Origin: Formosa agariphila KMM 3901
GTDB taxonomy: Bacteria > Bacteroidota > Bacteroidia > Flavobacteriales > Flavobacteriaceae
Length of the DNA: 64,000 nucleotides
NCBI RefSeq assembly: GCF_000723205.1
Contig: NZ_HG315671.1
Location: 3,751,507-3,815,506 of the forward strand
Direction: 5' to 3'
Shown here piece by piece: positions 43,387-52,487 of this stretch (within the stretch, counting starts at the first letter, position 1; the number at the start of each line of letters is the position of its first letter). Below the pieces are notes generated by a model. It saw only the letters and a program-made list of their open reading frames with translations, had not been told where the DNA came from and searched no databases. A program made the position numbers and the translations under genes.

Positions 43387-44060
43387 TAATCTACAAACTT
43401 ATACCCTACACCTTTAACGGTTTTAAAACAATCGTCGCCAATTTTTTCACGAAGTTTACGAATATGCACATCGATTGTTCGTCCACCAACAACCACTTCA
43501 TTACCCCAAACTTTATCTAAAATTTCTTCACGTTTAAACACTTTTCCTGGCTTAGAGGCTAATAAAGATAAAAGTTCAAACTCTTTTCTAGGCAGTACAA
43601 TTTCTTCGCCATCTAAAACAATTTTATACTCATCTCTATTGATTATTAAGTTTCCTATTTTTACAATAGACTCGTTAACCGTTTCTTCTTTTAAACGTCT
43701 AAGTAATGCCTTTACTTTACTTACTAAAACTTTAGGTTTAACCGGCTTAGTAATGTAATCGTCTGCTCCAGCATCAAATCCTGCTACCTGAGAATAGTCT
43801 TCTCCTCGAGCTGTTAAAAATGTGATAATTGTATCTTTTAATTCAGGAATATTTCTAATCTGCTCACAAGCTTCGATACCATCCATTCCAGGCATCATGA
43901 CATCCAAAATGATTAATTGTGGCTTTTCTTTTCTAGCTTTTTTAACGGCTTCAATTCCATTTTCTGCTGTAATGACTTCATACCCTTCAGAAGATAAATT
44001 ATAACCTACGATTTCTAAAATATCAGGCTCATCATCGACCAACAAAATTTTTATATCCAT
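43386..44060 (-). CDS. Response regulator, OmpR/PhoB type
   Basis: 224 residues. Receiver domain (Asp9-Asp10, phosphoacceptor Asp53 in LDVMMPGMD, Lys in ITKPV) followed by a winged-helix DNA-binding domain (GRTIDVHIRKLREKIG). Partner of the histidine kinase that overlaps its 3' end. A TATCTTTG box lies 31 bp upstream. Confidence 0.93.
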   Translation of the reverse strand: MDIKILLVDDEPDILEIVGYNLSSEGYEVITAENGIEAVKKARKEKPQLIILDVMMPGMDGIEACEQIRNIPELKDTIITFLTARGEDYSQVAGFDAGADDYITKPVKPKVLVSKVKALLRRLKEETVNESIVKIGNLIINRDEYKIVLDGEEIVLPRKEFELLSLLASKPGKVFKREEILDKVWGNEVVVGGRTIDVHIRKLREKIGDDCFKTVKGVGYKFVD

Positions 44061-44090
44061 TTTTACTTTATTAGAGTGTTATTTAATCTT

Positions 44091-44098
44091 CAAAGATA
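44091..44098 (-). promoter_or_regulatory. -7 box TATCTTTG for the two-component operon
   Basis: Perfect TAnnTTTG match on the minus strand, 30 bp before the response-regulator ATG. The nearest TTG is 14 nt further, closer than usual. Confidence 0.5.
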
Positions 44099-44259
44099 AA
44101 ATATATAAAATTCAATTACAGAAAACAATTTTTTAATAACAATAACGTAACCTGAACCTTACACTAAAATAATGTAGCCTACGTAAAACTACGGTTTAAC
44201 ACATTAAGGCATAGAATTTGCTCCTAATTTTTATTATCTTTATACACTATTTTAATGCG

Positions 44260-44592
44260 ATGGAAAAAAACTACTTTCTTACTATATTATTTTTTTCTTT
44301 GTTTTTTGCAATGTCGTGCTCTATGCAAGCTCAGGCCGTAGATGCAGACACAAATCAAAACATTGAAGAGCTATCTATTTACCCTAATCCGGTAAGTAAT
44401 GGTAAGTTGTATATTATTACAAAAAACAATCTTACCAAAGAGATTGAAATTTTCAATGTTTTAGGTAAATCAATTTTCCAGACAACCCTTTTTGGCAAAG
44501 AAATGAATATCTCTAAATTAAATGCAGGTATCTATATTATTAAAATTAAAGAAAATAATATTTCTACAACACGAAAACTTGTAATTCGATAA
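44260..44592 (+). CDS. Small exported protein made mainly of a type IX secretion sorting domain
   Basis: 110 residues from ATG 44260 (an ATG at 44218 would add 14 residues). Signal sequence 1 to about 20-25 with either a lipobox (AMSC, Cys20) or a signal peptidase I site near QAQA. The rest is the T9SS type A C-terminal domain: IYPNPVSNG (40-48), IEIFNVLGK, LNAGIYIIKI and the terminal TRKLVIR. No passenger domain is present. T9SS sorting domains are normally at the end of large cargo proteins. It may be a decay remnant, a regulator-like small substrate or a chaperone decoy. Confidence 0.8.
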   Translation: MEKNYFLTILFFSLFFAMSCSMQAQAVDADTNQNIEELSIYPNPVSNGKLYIITKNNLTKEIEIFNVLGKSIFQTTLFGKEMNISKLNAGIYIIKIKENNISTTRKLVIR

Positions 44593-44651
44593 CGTAGGTT
44601 TTAATAAGTTATTGTAATCTATTTTAAAAAAACATAATTTAACAGTATTTT

Positions 44652-44681
44652 AAAAGCATTGCTATTTGGCAGTGCTTTTTT
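44652..44681 (+). terminator. Terminator after the sorting-domain protein gene
   Basis: Stem AAAAGCATTGC/GCAGTGCTTTT (10 of 11 pairs) with loop TATTTG and a T-run. Confidence 0.75.
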
Positions 44682-44697
44682 ATTTTAACTATTTTTG
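44666..44697 (+). promoter_or_regulatory. Promoter of the LuxE-like gene
   Basis: TTG (44666-44668), 21-nt spacer, TATTTTTG (44690-44697), 22 bp before ATG 44719. It partly overlaps the terminator stem. Confidence 0.55.
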
Positions 44698-44718
44698 TTC
44701 TCGTTTTACGACATAACT

Positions 44719-45699
44719 ATGACTGATACTCAATCCATTTTTGACATTAAAACGGAAGACCAATTTAATGAACAAGCATTAAAGGTCTTTCAGTTTCAAT
44801 TTAAAAATAATAGAACTTACAGATCTTTCTGCGATTTACTGTACGTTCATCCTAGCGACGTAAAGCACTATAAAGACATTCCTTTTTTACCTATAGAATT
44901 TTTTAAAAGTAGAGACATTTTAAGTTCTACAGGAACCGTTCAGAATACATTTTCAAGCAGCGGAACTACAGGAAGCATTACTAGTAAGCATTTGGTTACC
45001 GATATTTCTATATACGAAGACAGTTTTAGAAAAGGATTTGCTGAAGCTTATGGAGACATCCAAGACTATGTTGTATTGGCATTATTACCTTCATATCTAG
45101 AACGCAGTGGATCATCTTTAATCTATATGGTTAACGATATGATTATCCAATCGAAACATCCAGAAAGCGGATTTTACTTAAATAATTTATCGGAATTAAA
45201 ATCGAAGTTAATCGAGTTAGATACGCGCGGACAAAAAGTACTCTTAATAGGTGTTTCTTTTGCGTTATTAGATTTAGTTGAAGCTCATAAATTTCAATTA
45301 AATCATACCATAATTATGGAAACAGGAGGTATGAAAGGGCGACGTAAAGAACTTATTCGCGCAGAATTACACGCTATTTTAAAAGCAGGTTTTGGTGTAA
45401 ACGAAATTCATAGTGAATACGGCATGACCGAGCTTTTAAGTCAGGGCTATTCCAAAGGACACGGTATTTTTAATTGTCCGCCATGGATGAAAATATTAAC
45501 TCGCGATCCCGAGGATGCCTTAACAATTCAGACGTCAGGAAAAACAGGCGGTATAAATGTAATTGATTTAGCGAATGTTAATTCTTGTGCTTTTATAGCG
45601 ACTCAAGATTTAGGAAAAATTACAGGAGATAATGCTTTTGAAGTGATTGGACGTTTCGACAATTCCGATATTCGAGGCTGTAATTTAATGGCACTTTAA
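44719..45699 (+). CDS. LuxE-like acyl-protein synthetase/adenylate-forming enzyme
   Basis: 326 residues from ATG 44719 (a longer TTG start at 44695 lies in the -7 box). The nucleotide-binding motif SSSGTTGS (about 88-95) and METGGMKGRRKE and SEYGMTELLSQGY blocks are those of adenylate-forming enzymes related to LuxE, which activates fatty acids to acyl-AMP and passes them to its own Cys. No luciferase or LuxC/D genes are near. Role here unknown; activation of an aryl or acyl acid is the safest statement. Confidence 0.75.
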   Translation: MTDTQSIFDIKTEDQFNEQALKVFQFQFKNNRTYRSFCDLLYVHPSDVKHYKDIPFLPIEFFKSRDILSSTGTVQNTFSSSGTTGSITSKHLVTDISIYEDSFRKGFAEAYGDIQDYVVLALLPSYLERSGSSLIYMVNDMIIQSKHPESGFYLNNLSELKSKLIELDTRGQKVLLIGVSFALLDLVEAHKFQLNHTIIMETGGMKGRRKELIRAELHAILKAGFGVNEIHSEYGMTELLSQGYSKGHGIFNCPPWMKILTRDPEDALTIQTSGKTGGINVIDLANVNSCAFIATQDLGKITGDNAFEVIGRFDNSDIRGCNLMAL

Positions 45700-45897
45700 A
45701 TATAACTATTACGCTTTTAAAATAGCTATAGTACATCTTCTTAAACAGCTTTGATTTAAAGTAATTCGCACTATTTAAAACTTTAACACATTTTTCACGA
45801 AACACATTGAAAGCATACAAACTAAATAGCGACTATAGAAATACTTCCAAGCTTTAGGAGTAAAGCAAGGATGGTTTTTAATGGTTAGTTGGTTTTT

Positions 45898-45927
45898 TGA
45901 AGCCGGATTAAATATAATCCGGCTTCA
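45898..45927 (-). terminator. Terminator of tyrS
   Basis: Perfect 11-bp stem AAGCCGGATTA/TAATCCGGCTT with loop AATA. It lies 7 nt after the tyrS stop on the minus strand. Confidence 0.8.
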
Positions 45928-45933
45928 TTATGT

Positions 45934-47238
45934 TTAAACCACTTTTACAATATAGGTATTACGCTTTCCTTTATTAATAATAATATAACTATCGTTTATC
46001 AAGTCGTCTGCGCTAATTTTATAATCTTCTTTTACTTTTTCTTTATTTACCGAAACTGCATTTTCTTTTAACGCACGTCTAGCTTCACTATTAGAGGCTA
46101 AGAAATTTGTTTTTGCAGCAAGTACAGCTATCATATCGATATCTTCTAATTCAGCTTTAGTTATTTCTGCCATTGGCACACCTTCAAACACATCTAAAAA
46201 TGTTTTCTCGTCTAACGTTTTAATATCCGCTTTGAACGATTTTGAGAATAAGATGTTCGATGCTTTTTCAGCATTTTCAAACTCTTCTTTAGAATGTACA
46301 AATGTGGTTAACTCTTCGGCTAATTTCTTTTGCAACAATCTTAAATGAGGTGTTTCTTTATGTTCTGCAATTAAAGCTTCAATAGTAGCCTTATCTAAAA
46401 ACGTAAAGATTTTTATATACTTTTCGGCATCTTCATCTGTAGTATTTAACCAGAATTGGTAGAATTTATAAACAGATGTTTTATCGGCATCTAACCATAC
46501 ATTTCCACCTTCACTTTTTCCAAATTTAGACCCATCTGCTTTTGTAATTAACGGACACGTCATCGCGTAGGCTTTAGCTTCTACACCAGGATTCATACGT
46601 CTAACAAGTTCTGTTCCTGTAGTAATATTTCCCCATTGGTCGCTACCTCCCATTTGTAACAAACAGTTGTGGTGTTTATGTAAATGATAAAAATCGTAAC
46701 CTTGAATTAATTGGTATGTAAACTCTGTAAACGACATCCCGATACTTCCTTCTTCTCCTGAAAAACGCTTTTTAACCGAGTCTTTAGCCATCATGTAATT
46801 TACCGTAATACGTTTACCAACATCACGTGCAAAATCGATAAAAGAGAAATCTTTCATCCAATCGTAATTATTTACAAGAACTGGCGCATTTTCTGCAGTA
46901 GAATCAAAATCTAAAAAACGAGATAATACACCTTTTATACCTGCAACATTTTTTGCTAGAGTAGCTTCGTCTAACAAATTACGTTCGTCGCTTTTCCCTG
47001 AAGGATCACCAATCATACCTGTTGCTCCACCTACTAGAGCCATAGGTTTATGACCAGCTTTTTCTAGATGAACCAAAATAATTATTGGCACTAAGCTTCC
47101 AATATGTAAAGAATCTGAAGTAGGATCGAAGCCAATATAGGCTGTTGTCATTTCTTTCTTTAATTGATCTTCGGTTCCCGGCATAATATCATGTACCAGA
47201 CCTCTCCAGGTTAATTCTTCCACAAAATTTTCAGTCAT
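45934..47238 (-). CDS. tyrS: Tyrosyl-tRNA synthetase
   Basis: 434 residues from ATG 47238 (an ATG at 47268 would add ten residues and overlap the -7 box). Class I signatures: SLHIGSL (HIGH) and KFGKSEGGN (KMSKS equivalent). The tyrosine/tRNA recognition core ([24 protein letters not shown]) is intact, and an S4-like RNA-binding domain ends the protein. Confidence 0.97.
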   Translation of the reverse strand: MTENFVEELTWRGLVHDIMPGTEDQLKKEMTTAYIGFDPTSDSLHIGSLVPIIILVHLEKAGHKPMALVGGATGMIGDPSGKSDERNLLDEATLAKNVAGIKGVLSRFLDFDSTAENAPVLVNNYDWMKDFSFIDFARDVGKRITVNYMMAKDSVKKRFSGEEGSIGMSFTEFTYQLIQGYDFYHLHKHHNCLLQMGGSDQWGNITTGTELVRRMNPGVEAKAYAMTCPLITKADGSKFGKSEGGNVWLDADKTSVYKFYQFWLNTTDEDAEKYIKIFTFLDKATIEALIAEHKETPHLRLLQKKLAEELTTFVHSKEEFENAEKASNILFSKSFKADIKTLDEKTFLDVFEGVPMAEITKAELEDIDMIAVLAAKTNFLASNSEARRALKENAVSVNKEKVKEDYKISADDLINDSYIIINKGKRNTYIVKVV

Positions 47239-47265
47239 TATTTCTAAAATTTTAATAATCTGTTG

Positions 47266-47273
47266 CAAAGATA
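47266..47273 (-). promoter_or_regulatory. -7 box TATCTTTG for tyrS
   Basis: Perfect TAnnTTTG match on the minus strand followed by GCAAC, 27 bp before the chosen ATG 47238. No TTG at -33. Confidence 0.5.
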
Positions 47274-47324
47274 AAAATCGTGGTATAATTACACCTATAT
47301 TAAATAATTCTTTACCTTAGTTTT

Positions 47325-48332
47325 ATGATTTTAGTTACAGGAGGCACAGGACTTGTTGGTGCACATTTACTTTACAAACTAGCAAGTAATAACGAGAAAA
47401 TAAGAGCAATTTACAGATCAGAACAAAAACTAGATGTTGTAAAAACCGTGTTTTCGTATTACACTAACGAGATAGATTCGCTTTACAATCGTATTGATTG
47501 GGTAAAAGCCGACCTTTTAAATATTCCAGATTTAACCGTTACGTTTAAAGATATATCACAGGTGTATCACTGCGCTGCTTTGGTGTCTTTCGACCCCAAC
47601 GACTATGTAAGTTTAAAACGAACAAATACGCATGGAACGGCTAATATTGTAAATTTATGTTTATCTCATAACGTTAAAAAACTGTGCTACATTAGTTCTA
47701 TTGCAACTTTAGGCGAATCTTTAACAGATGCTCCTATTAATGAAAACACTTTTTGGAATCCTGAAGAAGACCATAATGTTTATGCGATTACAAAATATGG
47801 CGCAGAAATGGAAGTCTGGAGAGGAACACAAGAAGGATTAGATGCCGTTATTGTAAACCCAGGTGTTATTTTAGGAGGAGGCATCTGGAATCAAGGTACT
47901 GGAGATTTATTTAGACGTGTTAATAAGGGCACAAAATATTATACAAATGGTATAACTGGTTTTATTGCTGTTGAAGATGTTGTAAATATCATGACGCTTT
48001 TAATGGCTACTGAAACAAAAAACGAACGCTACATCTTAGTTTCAGAACATTGGAGCTTTAAGCAATTATTACAAACTATTGCAAAACATCTAGACGTTAA
48101 AGTACCACAAAAGCAAGTACAACCTTGGCAAGCAGAATTGGCATGGCGATTAGATTGGTTACGAAATAAATTAACCGGAAAAAAACGTGTTTTAAGTAAA
48201 CAATTAGCACAAACCATAAACTTTAAATCTACGTATAGCAACGCAAAAATTGCGACACTTTTAGATTATAAATGGACACCTCTTGAAGAATGTATTAAGA
48301 ATACTTCTTATCAGTTTAAGAACAAAAAATAA
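47325..48332 (+). CDS. NAD-dependent epimerase/dehydratase-family protein
   Basis: 335 residues, extended SDR fold. NAD-binding GGTGLVGAHL (6-15) and catalytic YAITK (Tyr and Lys in YxxxK, about 147-151). The C-terminal part (LLQTIAKHLDVKVPQKQVQPWQAELAWRLDWL) fits SDRs acting on sugars, dihydroflavonol-like or steroid-like compounds; the substrate is unknown. Divergent from tyrS; convergent with the DUF4296 gene, 2 nt apart. Confidence 0.82.
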   Translation: MILVTGGTGLVGAHLLYKLASNNEKIRAIYRSEQKLDVVKTVFSYYTNEIDSLYNRIDWVKADLLNIPDLTVTFKDISQVYHCAALVSFDPNDYVSLKRTNTHGTANIVNLCLSHNVKKLCYISSIATLGESLTDAPINENTFWNPEEDHNVYAITKYGAEMEVWRGTQEGLDAVIVNPGVILGGGIWNQGTGDLFRRVNKGTKYYTNGITGFIAVEDVVNIMTLLMATETKNERYILVSEHWSFKQLLQTIAKHLDVKVPQKQVQPWQAELAWRLDWLRNKLTGKKRVLSKQLAQTINFKSTYSNAKIATLLDYKWTPLEECIKNTSYQFKNKK

Positions 48333-48334
48333 AA

Positions 48335-48799
48335 TTACGGAAATCTTAAAACATCAAGAATTAAACCTCTAATCTCTTCTATCTGATCAGGTTTTAACGC
48401 GTTCACAGGTTTTTTATTTATTGAATCTTGCTTGCGCTTTCTTACTTCTGCCTCGGCTTCTTCGGCTGTATATTTTTCTTTAAGAATTGTTAAACTATCA
48501 TTTACTTTAGTATAAATAGCTTCATATTCATCAATACTATAAGAGTAATATTCATTACTTTCTGCCAACTGAAGACTATCTACATTATACTTGTCGTAAA
48601 TTAAGGTTTGTAATGATATATTATTTTTGTCTAACGCATTTTTATCTACACCTCGACTTGCCGAAAACAGACTCATATCTAAAATAATATTAGCCATGGT
48701 GTTTTCGGGAATCAGGTTTTTCGGCTTTTCTGGCCGCTTTACTTGATGGCAAGCTACCATACTGAATACAACTAAAAGTCCTAAGATAAAACGTTTCAT
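48335..48799 (-). CDS. DUF4296 lipoprotein
   Basis: 154 residues. Lipobox MVAC (Cys17). The DUF4296 region runs from PENTMANIILDMSLF to the NDSLTILKEKY segment, predicted helical, with a charged EAEAEVRKRKQDS stretch before the C-terminus. Function unknown; widespread in Bacteroidota next to pyrC-like genes, as here (its ATG overlaps the dihydroorotase stop by 4 nt). Confidence 0.82.
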   Translation of the reverse strand: MKRFILGLLVVFSMVACHQVKRPEKPKNLIPENTMANIILDMSLFSASRGVDKNALDKNNISLQTLIYDKYNVDSLQLAESNEYYSYSIDEYEAIYTKVNDSLTILKEKYTAEEAEAEVRKRKQDSINKKPVNALKPDQIEEIRGLILDVLRFP

Positions 48800-50142
48800 C
48801 GGTCGAAGGTTAAACGTTTTGCAGCTTTTACATCATTAAACTTAAAATTCTGATATACCAATTCTCCGTTTAAAAATGTATGCGTAATTCTAGATTTAAA
48901 GGTTGTACCTTCAAATGGAGACCACTGACATTTATATAAGATATTCTCTTTAGTAACCGTCCAAGGATTATTTAAATCGACTAAAACTAAATCGGCATAA
49001 TGGCCAACTTTAATAAACCCACGTTTTTCTACTTGAAATAGAATTGCAGGATTATGACACATTTTTTCGACAACCTTTTCAATAGAAATTTTACCACGAT
49101 GGTGCATCTCTAACATCGCAGGCAACGCATGCTGTACTAAAGGCCCACCTGATGGTGCTTGGGTGTAAATATTTTGTTTTTGCTCTAATGTATGTGGTGC
49201 ATGATCTGTTGCTACAACATCTATTCTACCATCTAAAAGTGCTTTCCAAAGTAAATCACGATCATTTTCAGTTTTAACCGCAGGGTTCCATTTTATTAAT
49301 GTACCTTTTTTCTCATAATCGGCATCTGTAAACCATAAATGATGAATACAAACCTCAGCAGTAATTTTCTTATCCTTTAAAGGAATTTTGTTTGAAAACA
49401 ATTTTGTTTCCTTTCCTGTAGACAAGTGAAACACGTGTAATCGAGCTCCCGTTTTCTTAGCAAGTTCTATAGCGGTAGAAGATGATAAATAACATGCCTC
49501 TTCGCTTCTAATTTCTGGATGATATTTTACAGGAATATCGTCTCCATACTTTTCTTTATAAATTTCGAAATTCTTTTTTATCGTGTCTTCATCCTCACAG
49601 TGTACAGCAATTAGCATGTCTACTTTAGAGAAAATCTCTTCTAACACCTTCGGATTATCTACTAGCATATTCCCTGTAGACGATCCTAGAAATAATTTTA
49701 GAGCGGCTACATTTTTTGTATCAACTTTTAAAATTTCTTCTAAATTATCGTTTGTTCCTCCAAACATAAACGAATAGTTAGCATAAGACGTTTCTGCTGC
49801 AATAGCGAATTTTTCTTCTAATTTTTCGATAGTTGTGGTTTGCGGAATGGTATTAGGCATTTCAATAAACGAGGTAATACCACCAGCAATTGCTGCTCTA
49901 GATTCCGTTTTAATATTAGCTTTTTCTGTTAAGCCCGGTTCTCTAAAATGCACTTGATCGTCTATAACGCCTGGTAATACATATTTGCCTTCTGCATCAA
50001 AAACTTGTACATCTGAAGATTTTGCACTAATAGATTCCCCTACTTCTTTAATGAATTCTCCTTCAATTAAGATATCGCCTTCCAATATAACACCTTCATT
50101 TACAATCTTGGCGTTTTTAATTAGTACTTGTTTTGGTTGCAT
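48796..50142 (-). CDS. pyrC: Dihydroorotase
   Basis: 448 residues, amidohydrolase fold. The metal site is DQVHFREPG (about 62-70): the usual DxHxH is DQVHFR, a form also found in the type I/III DHOase branch. The carboxylated Lys is in LKLFLGSSTG; further ligands in HCEDED, HVFHLST and TDHAPH. Makes dihydroorotate in pyrimidine synthesis. In one operon with DUF4296 and, upstream, the dolichol-phosphate-mannose-synthase-like gene (13 nt). Confidence 0.88.
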   Translation of the reverse strand: MQPKQVLIKNAKIVNEGVILEGDILIEGEFIKEVGESISAKSSDVQVFDAEGKYVLPGVIDDQVHFREPGLTEKANIKTESRAAIAGGITSFIEMPNTIPQTTTIEKLEEKFAIAAETSYANYSFMFGGTNDNLEEILKVDTKNVAALKLFLGSSTGNMLVDNPKVLEEIFSKVDMLIAVHCEDEDTIKKNFEIYKEKYGDDIPVKYHPEIRSEEACYLSSSTAIELAKKTGARLHVFHLSTGKETKLFSNKIPLKDKKITAEVCIHHLWFTDADYEKKGTLIKWNPAVKTENDRDLLWKALLDGRIDVVATDHAPHTLEQKQNIYTQAPSGGPLVQHALPAMLEMHHRGKISIEKVVEKMCHNPAILFQVEKRGFIKVGHYADLVLVDLNNPWTVTKENILYKCQWSPFEGTTFKSRITHTFLNGELVYQNFKFNDVKAAKRLTFDR

Positions 50143-50155
50143 AGTATTGCTGTCT

Positions 50156-50872
50156 TTAAAATATACTTTTCAATTTCATAGAAATTACTCCAAAAATAGC
50201 TTCCGAAATAATTCCTGAACTTAATTTTGATTCCCCTTTAGTTCTGTCCGTAAAAATAACTGGAACTTCTTCGATTTTAAACTTTTTAATATAGGCTTTA
50301 AATTTCATTTCTATTTGAAATGCGTAACCTACAAACTTAATCTTATCCAGATCAATGGTTTCTAAAACCTCACGCTTATAACATACAAATCCGGCAGTTG
50401 TATCATGAATTTTCATACCCGTTATAACGCGAACATATTTAGATGCCATATACGACATTAATACACGATTCATTGGCCAATTTACAACATTTACACCTTT
50501 TACATATCGTGATCCAATAGATAAATCGGCACCATCTACAGCGCAAGCGTTATACAGTCGTATTAAGTCCTTAGGGTTGTGAGAAAAATCGGCATCCATC
50601 TCAAAAATATATTGATATTCATGTTTCAGGCACCATTTAAACCCATGTATATATGCGGTCCCTAAACCAGATTTACCTTGTCTCACCTCTAGAAATAAAC
50701 GTCCTGCAAACTCCTTTTGTAAATCTCTTACTTTAGCAGCAGTTAAATCTGGCGAATTATCATCTACAACTAGAACATGAAAGTCCTTTTCTTCTGAAAA
50801 CACAGCCCTTATTATGGTTTCTATATTTTCAATTTCGTTATATGTTGGGATAATGACTATAGAGTCTCTCAC
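50156..50872 (-). CDS. Polyprenol-phosphate glycosyltransferase (GT2, DPM1-like)
   Basis: 238 residues. GT2 family motifs: IPTYNEIENI, VDDNSPDLTA (DxD-like), EMDADFSHNP and the DRTKGESKLS region. Single-domain form without membrane segments, like bacterial polyprenol monophosphomannose synthase. It transfers a sugar from a nucleotide donor to a polyprenyl phosphate at the inner membrane. Donor unverified. Confidence 0.85.
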   Translation of the reverse strand: MRDSIVIIPTYNEIENIETIIRAVFSEEKDFHVLVVDDNSPDLTAAKVRDLQKEFAGRLFLEVRQGKSGLGTAYIHGFKWCLKHEYQYIFEMDADFSHNPKDLIRLYNACAVDGADLSIGSRYVKGVNVVNWPMNRVLMSYMASKYVRVITGMKIHDTTAGFVCYKREVLETIDLDKIKFVGYAFQIEMKFKAYIKKFKIEEVPVIFTDRTKGESKLSSGIISEAIFGVISMKLKSIF

Positions 50873-50893
50873 TTAAATTTGCTATTAAGTTTA

Positions 50894-50901
50894 CAAATGT
50901 A
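50894..50901 (-). promoter_or_regulatory. -7 box TACATTTG for the GT2-pyrC-DUF4296 operon
   Basis: Perfect TAnnTTTG match on the minus strand, 21 bp before the GT2 ATG. No TTG at the usual distance. Confidence 0.4.
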
Positions 50902-50980
50902 CATTATTTCACAATTTCTTTTTTTTAAATATTCCTTAATAATTCAATGTGGCTATTATTATTTTAAATAATTTTGACAC

Positions 50981-51628
50981 ATGCTTCGAGAAGTTCCATA
51001 TAACGAAATATTTACCATTTTAATAATGGTTGGACTCATTTGTATTACAATGGCAAAAGTTTCATTTACCAATAGGTTTAATGATTTTGCAGCCATACTT
51101 GCAAACTCAAAATATTTAAACATCTATTCTCGAGATCAGAAGATTATCGACAAGTTTGATACTTTACTTTTTGTAAATTTTGTGATTTCGATTTCCATTT
51201 TTGCTTACATTTTCTACAAAGGCTTGGGCATAAACGATACATTAGAGCCTAATACCATAATTAAAATTGTAATAGGACTCTGTATATTTTTGGTAACAAA
51301 AATCCATTTTGAACGCCTATTAGGTAGTCTTTTTAATATTGATAAACTTATAGACTATTACCTATTTCAGAAAACGAGCTATAAAAACTTCTTCGGAATC
51401 TTACTCGTTCCTGTAAACGCTTTTTTAATCTATAGCATAACACCTTCTAAAACAATTTTATATATCATTTTATCGATATTATTGGTCCTTTTCATTATTA
51501 GTTTAGGAACATCACTAAAACGCTATCAAAGTTTAATAAAACCGAACCTTTTTTATTTTATTTTGTATCTTTGCACTCTCGAAATCGCACCCTATGTAAT
51601 TTTGTACAAATTTGTTACACTTTACTAG
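50981..51628 (+). CDS. DUF4271 membrane protein
   Basis: 215 residues with six predicted membrane helices. The family recurs beside hemD in Bacteroidota, as here (hemD 24 nt downstream). Function unknown. A TAATTTTG box ends 4 nt before the ATG, so the transcript could be leaderless or the promoter lies elsewhere. Confidence 0.82.
   Translation: MLREVPYNEIFTILIMVGLICITMAKVSFTNRFNDFAAILANSKYLNIYSRDQKIIDKFDTLLFVNFVISISIFAYIFYKGLGINDTLEPNTIIKIVIGLCIFLVTKIHFERLLGSLFNIDKLIDYYLFQKTSYKNFFGILLVPVNAFLIYSITPSKTILYIILSILLVLFIISLGTSLKRYQSLIKPNLFYFILYLCTLEIAPYVILYKFVTLY
51566..51573 (+). promoter_or_regulatory. Candidate internal -7 box TATCTTTG for hemD
   Basis: Perfect TAnnTTTG match inside the end of the DUF4271 gene, followed by GCACTC, 79 bp before the hemD ATG. 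No TTG at -33. Confidence 0.35.
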
Positions 51629-51652
51629 CGGTCACCTTAATAAAAAGTGCTT

Positions 51653-52402
51653 ATGAAAGTGAAAACAATTTTAGTCTCTCAACCAGAACCTAAAATAGAA
51701 AATTCCCCATATTTTGATCTTCAAGAAAAGCAAAAAGTAAAAATTGATTTCCGTCCTTTTATTCATGTAGAGGGCGTTCCTGCTAAAGAAATTAGACAGC
51801 AAAAAGTAGATCTTAACAACTACACTGCTATTATTTTAACAAGCCGTAATGCGGTAGATCACTTTTTTAGAGTTGCTGAAGAAATGCGCTTTAAAGTCCC
51901 AGATTCATTGAAATATTTCTGTCAGTCTGAAGCTGTAGCGTATTATCTTCAAAAGTATGTGGTTTACAGAAAACGAAAAATTTATGTTGGTAAACGTACA
52001 TTTTCTGAATTAACGCCTTTAATAAAAAAATATAAAGACGAGAAGTTTTTACTTCCAACTACAGACAAATTAAAACCTGAAGTTCCAGAAATTTTAGATG
52101 GTTTAAAAATCGATTGGAAAGAAGCTGTATTTTACAAAACTGTAATTAGCGACTTATCTGATTTGGCTGATGTCTCTTACGACATTTTAGTGTTTTTTAG
52201 CCCATCGGGAATTGAATCGTTATTCCATAATTTCCCAGATTTTAAGCAAAACGACACAAGAATAGCCGTTTTTGGTAACACAACAGTTAAAGCTGTTGAA
52301 GAAAAAGGGTTAAGGGTAGATATATCTGCTCCAACTCCAGAAACGCCATCTATGACCATGGCTTTAGACAAGTATATAGATAAAGCTAATAAAGGAAAAT
52401 AG
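51653..52402 (+). CDS. hemD: Uroporphyrinogen-III synthase
   Basis: 249 residues from ATG 51653 (a GTG at 51647 is possible). Two-domain HemD fold with the conserved ILTSRNAVDHFF and FFSPSGIESLF segments and the VFGNTTVKAVEEKGL motif. Closes the tetrapyrrole ring in heme synthesis. A strong terminator follows. Confidence 0.9.
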   Translation: MKVKTILVSQPEPKIENSPYFDLQEKQKVKIDFRPFIHVEGVPAKEIRQQKVDLNNYTAIILTSRNAVDHFFRVAEEMRFKVPDSLKYFCQSEAVAYYLQKYVVYRKRKIYVGKRTFSELTPLIKKYKDEKFLLPTTDKLKPEVPEILDGLKIDWKEAVFYKTVISDLSDLADVSYDILVFFSPSGIESLFHNFPDFKQNDTRIAVFGNTTVKAVEEKGLRVDISAPTPETPSMTMALDKYIDKANKGK

Positions 52403-52423
52403 ATTGATTTAACACTACATTTA

Positions 52424-52457
52424 AAAAGGCGATTCTTTAAAAGAATCGCCTTTTTTT
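52424..52457. terminator. Bidirectional terminator between hemD and pckA
   Basis: Stem AAAAAGGCGATTCTTT/AAAGAATCGCCTTTTT with flanking A- and T-runs, able to stop both convergent genes. Confidence 0.9.
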
Positions 52458-52487
52458 TGGTTTAATTTGATTTGGTAACTTAGATCA

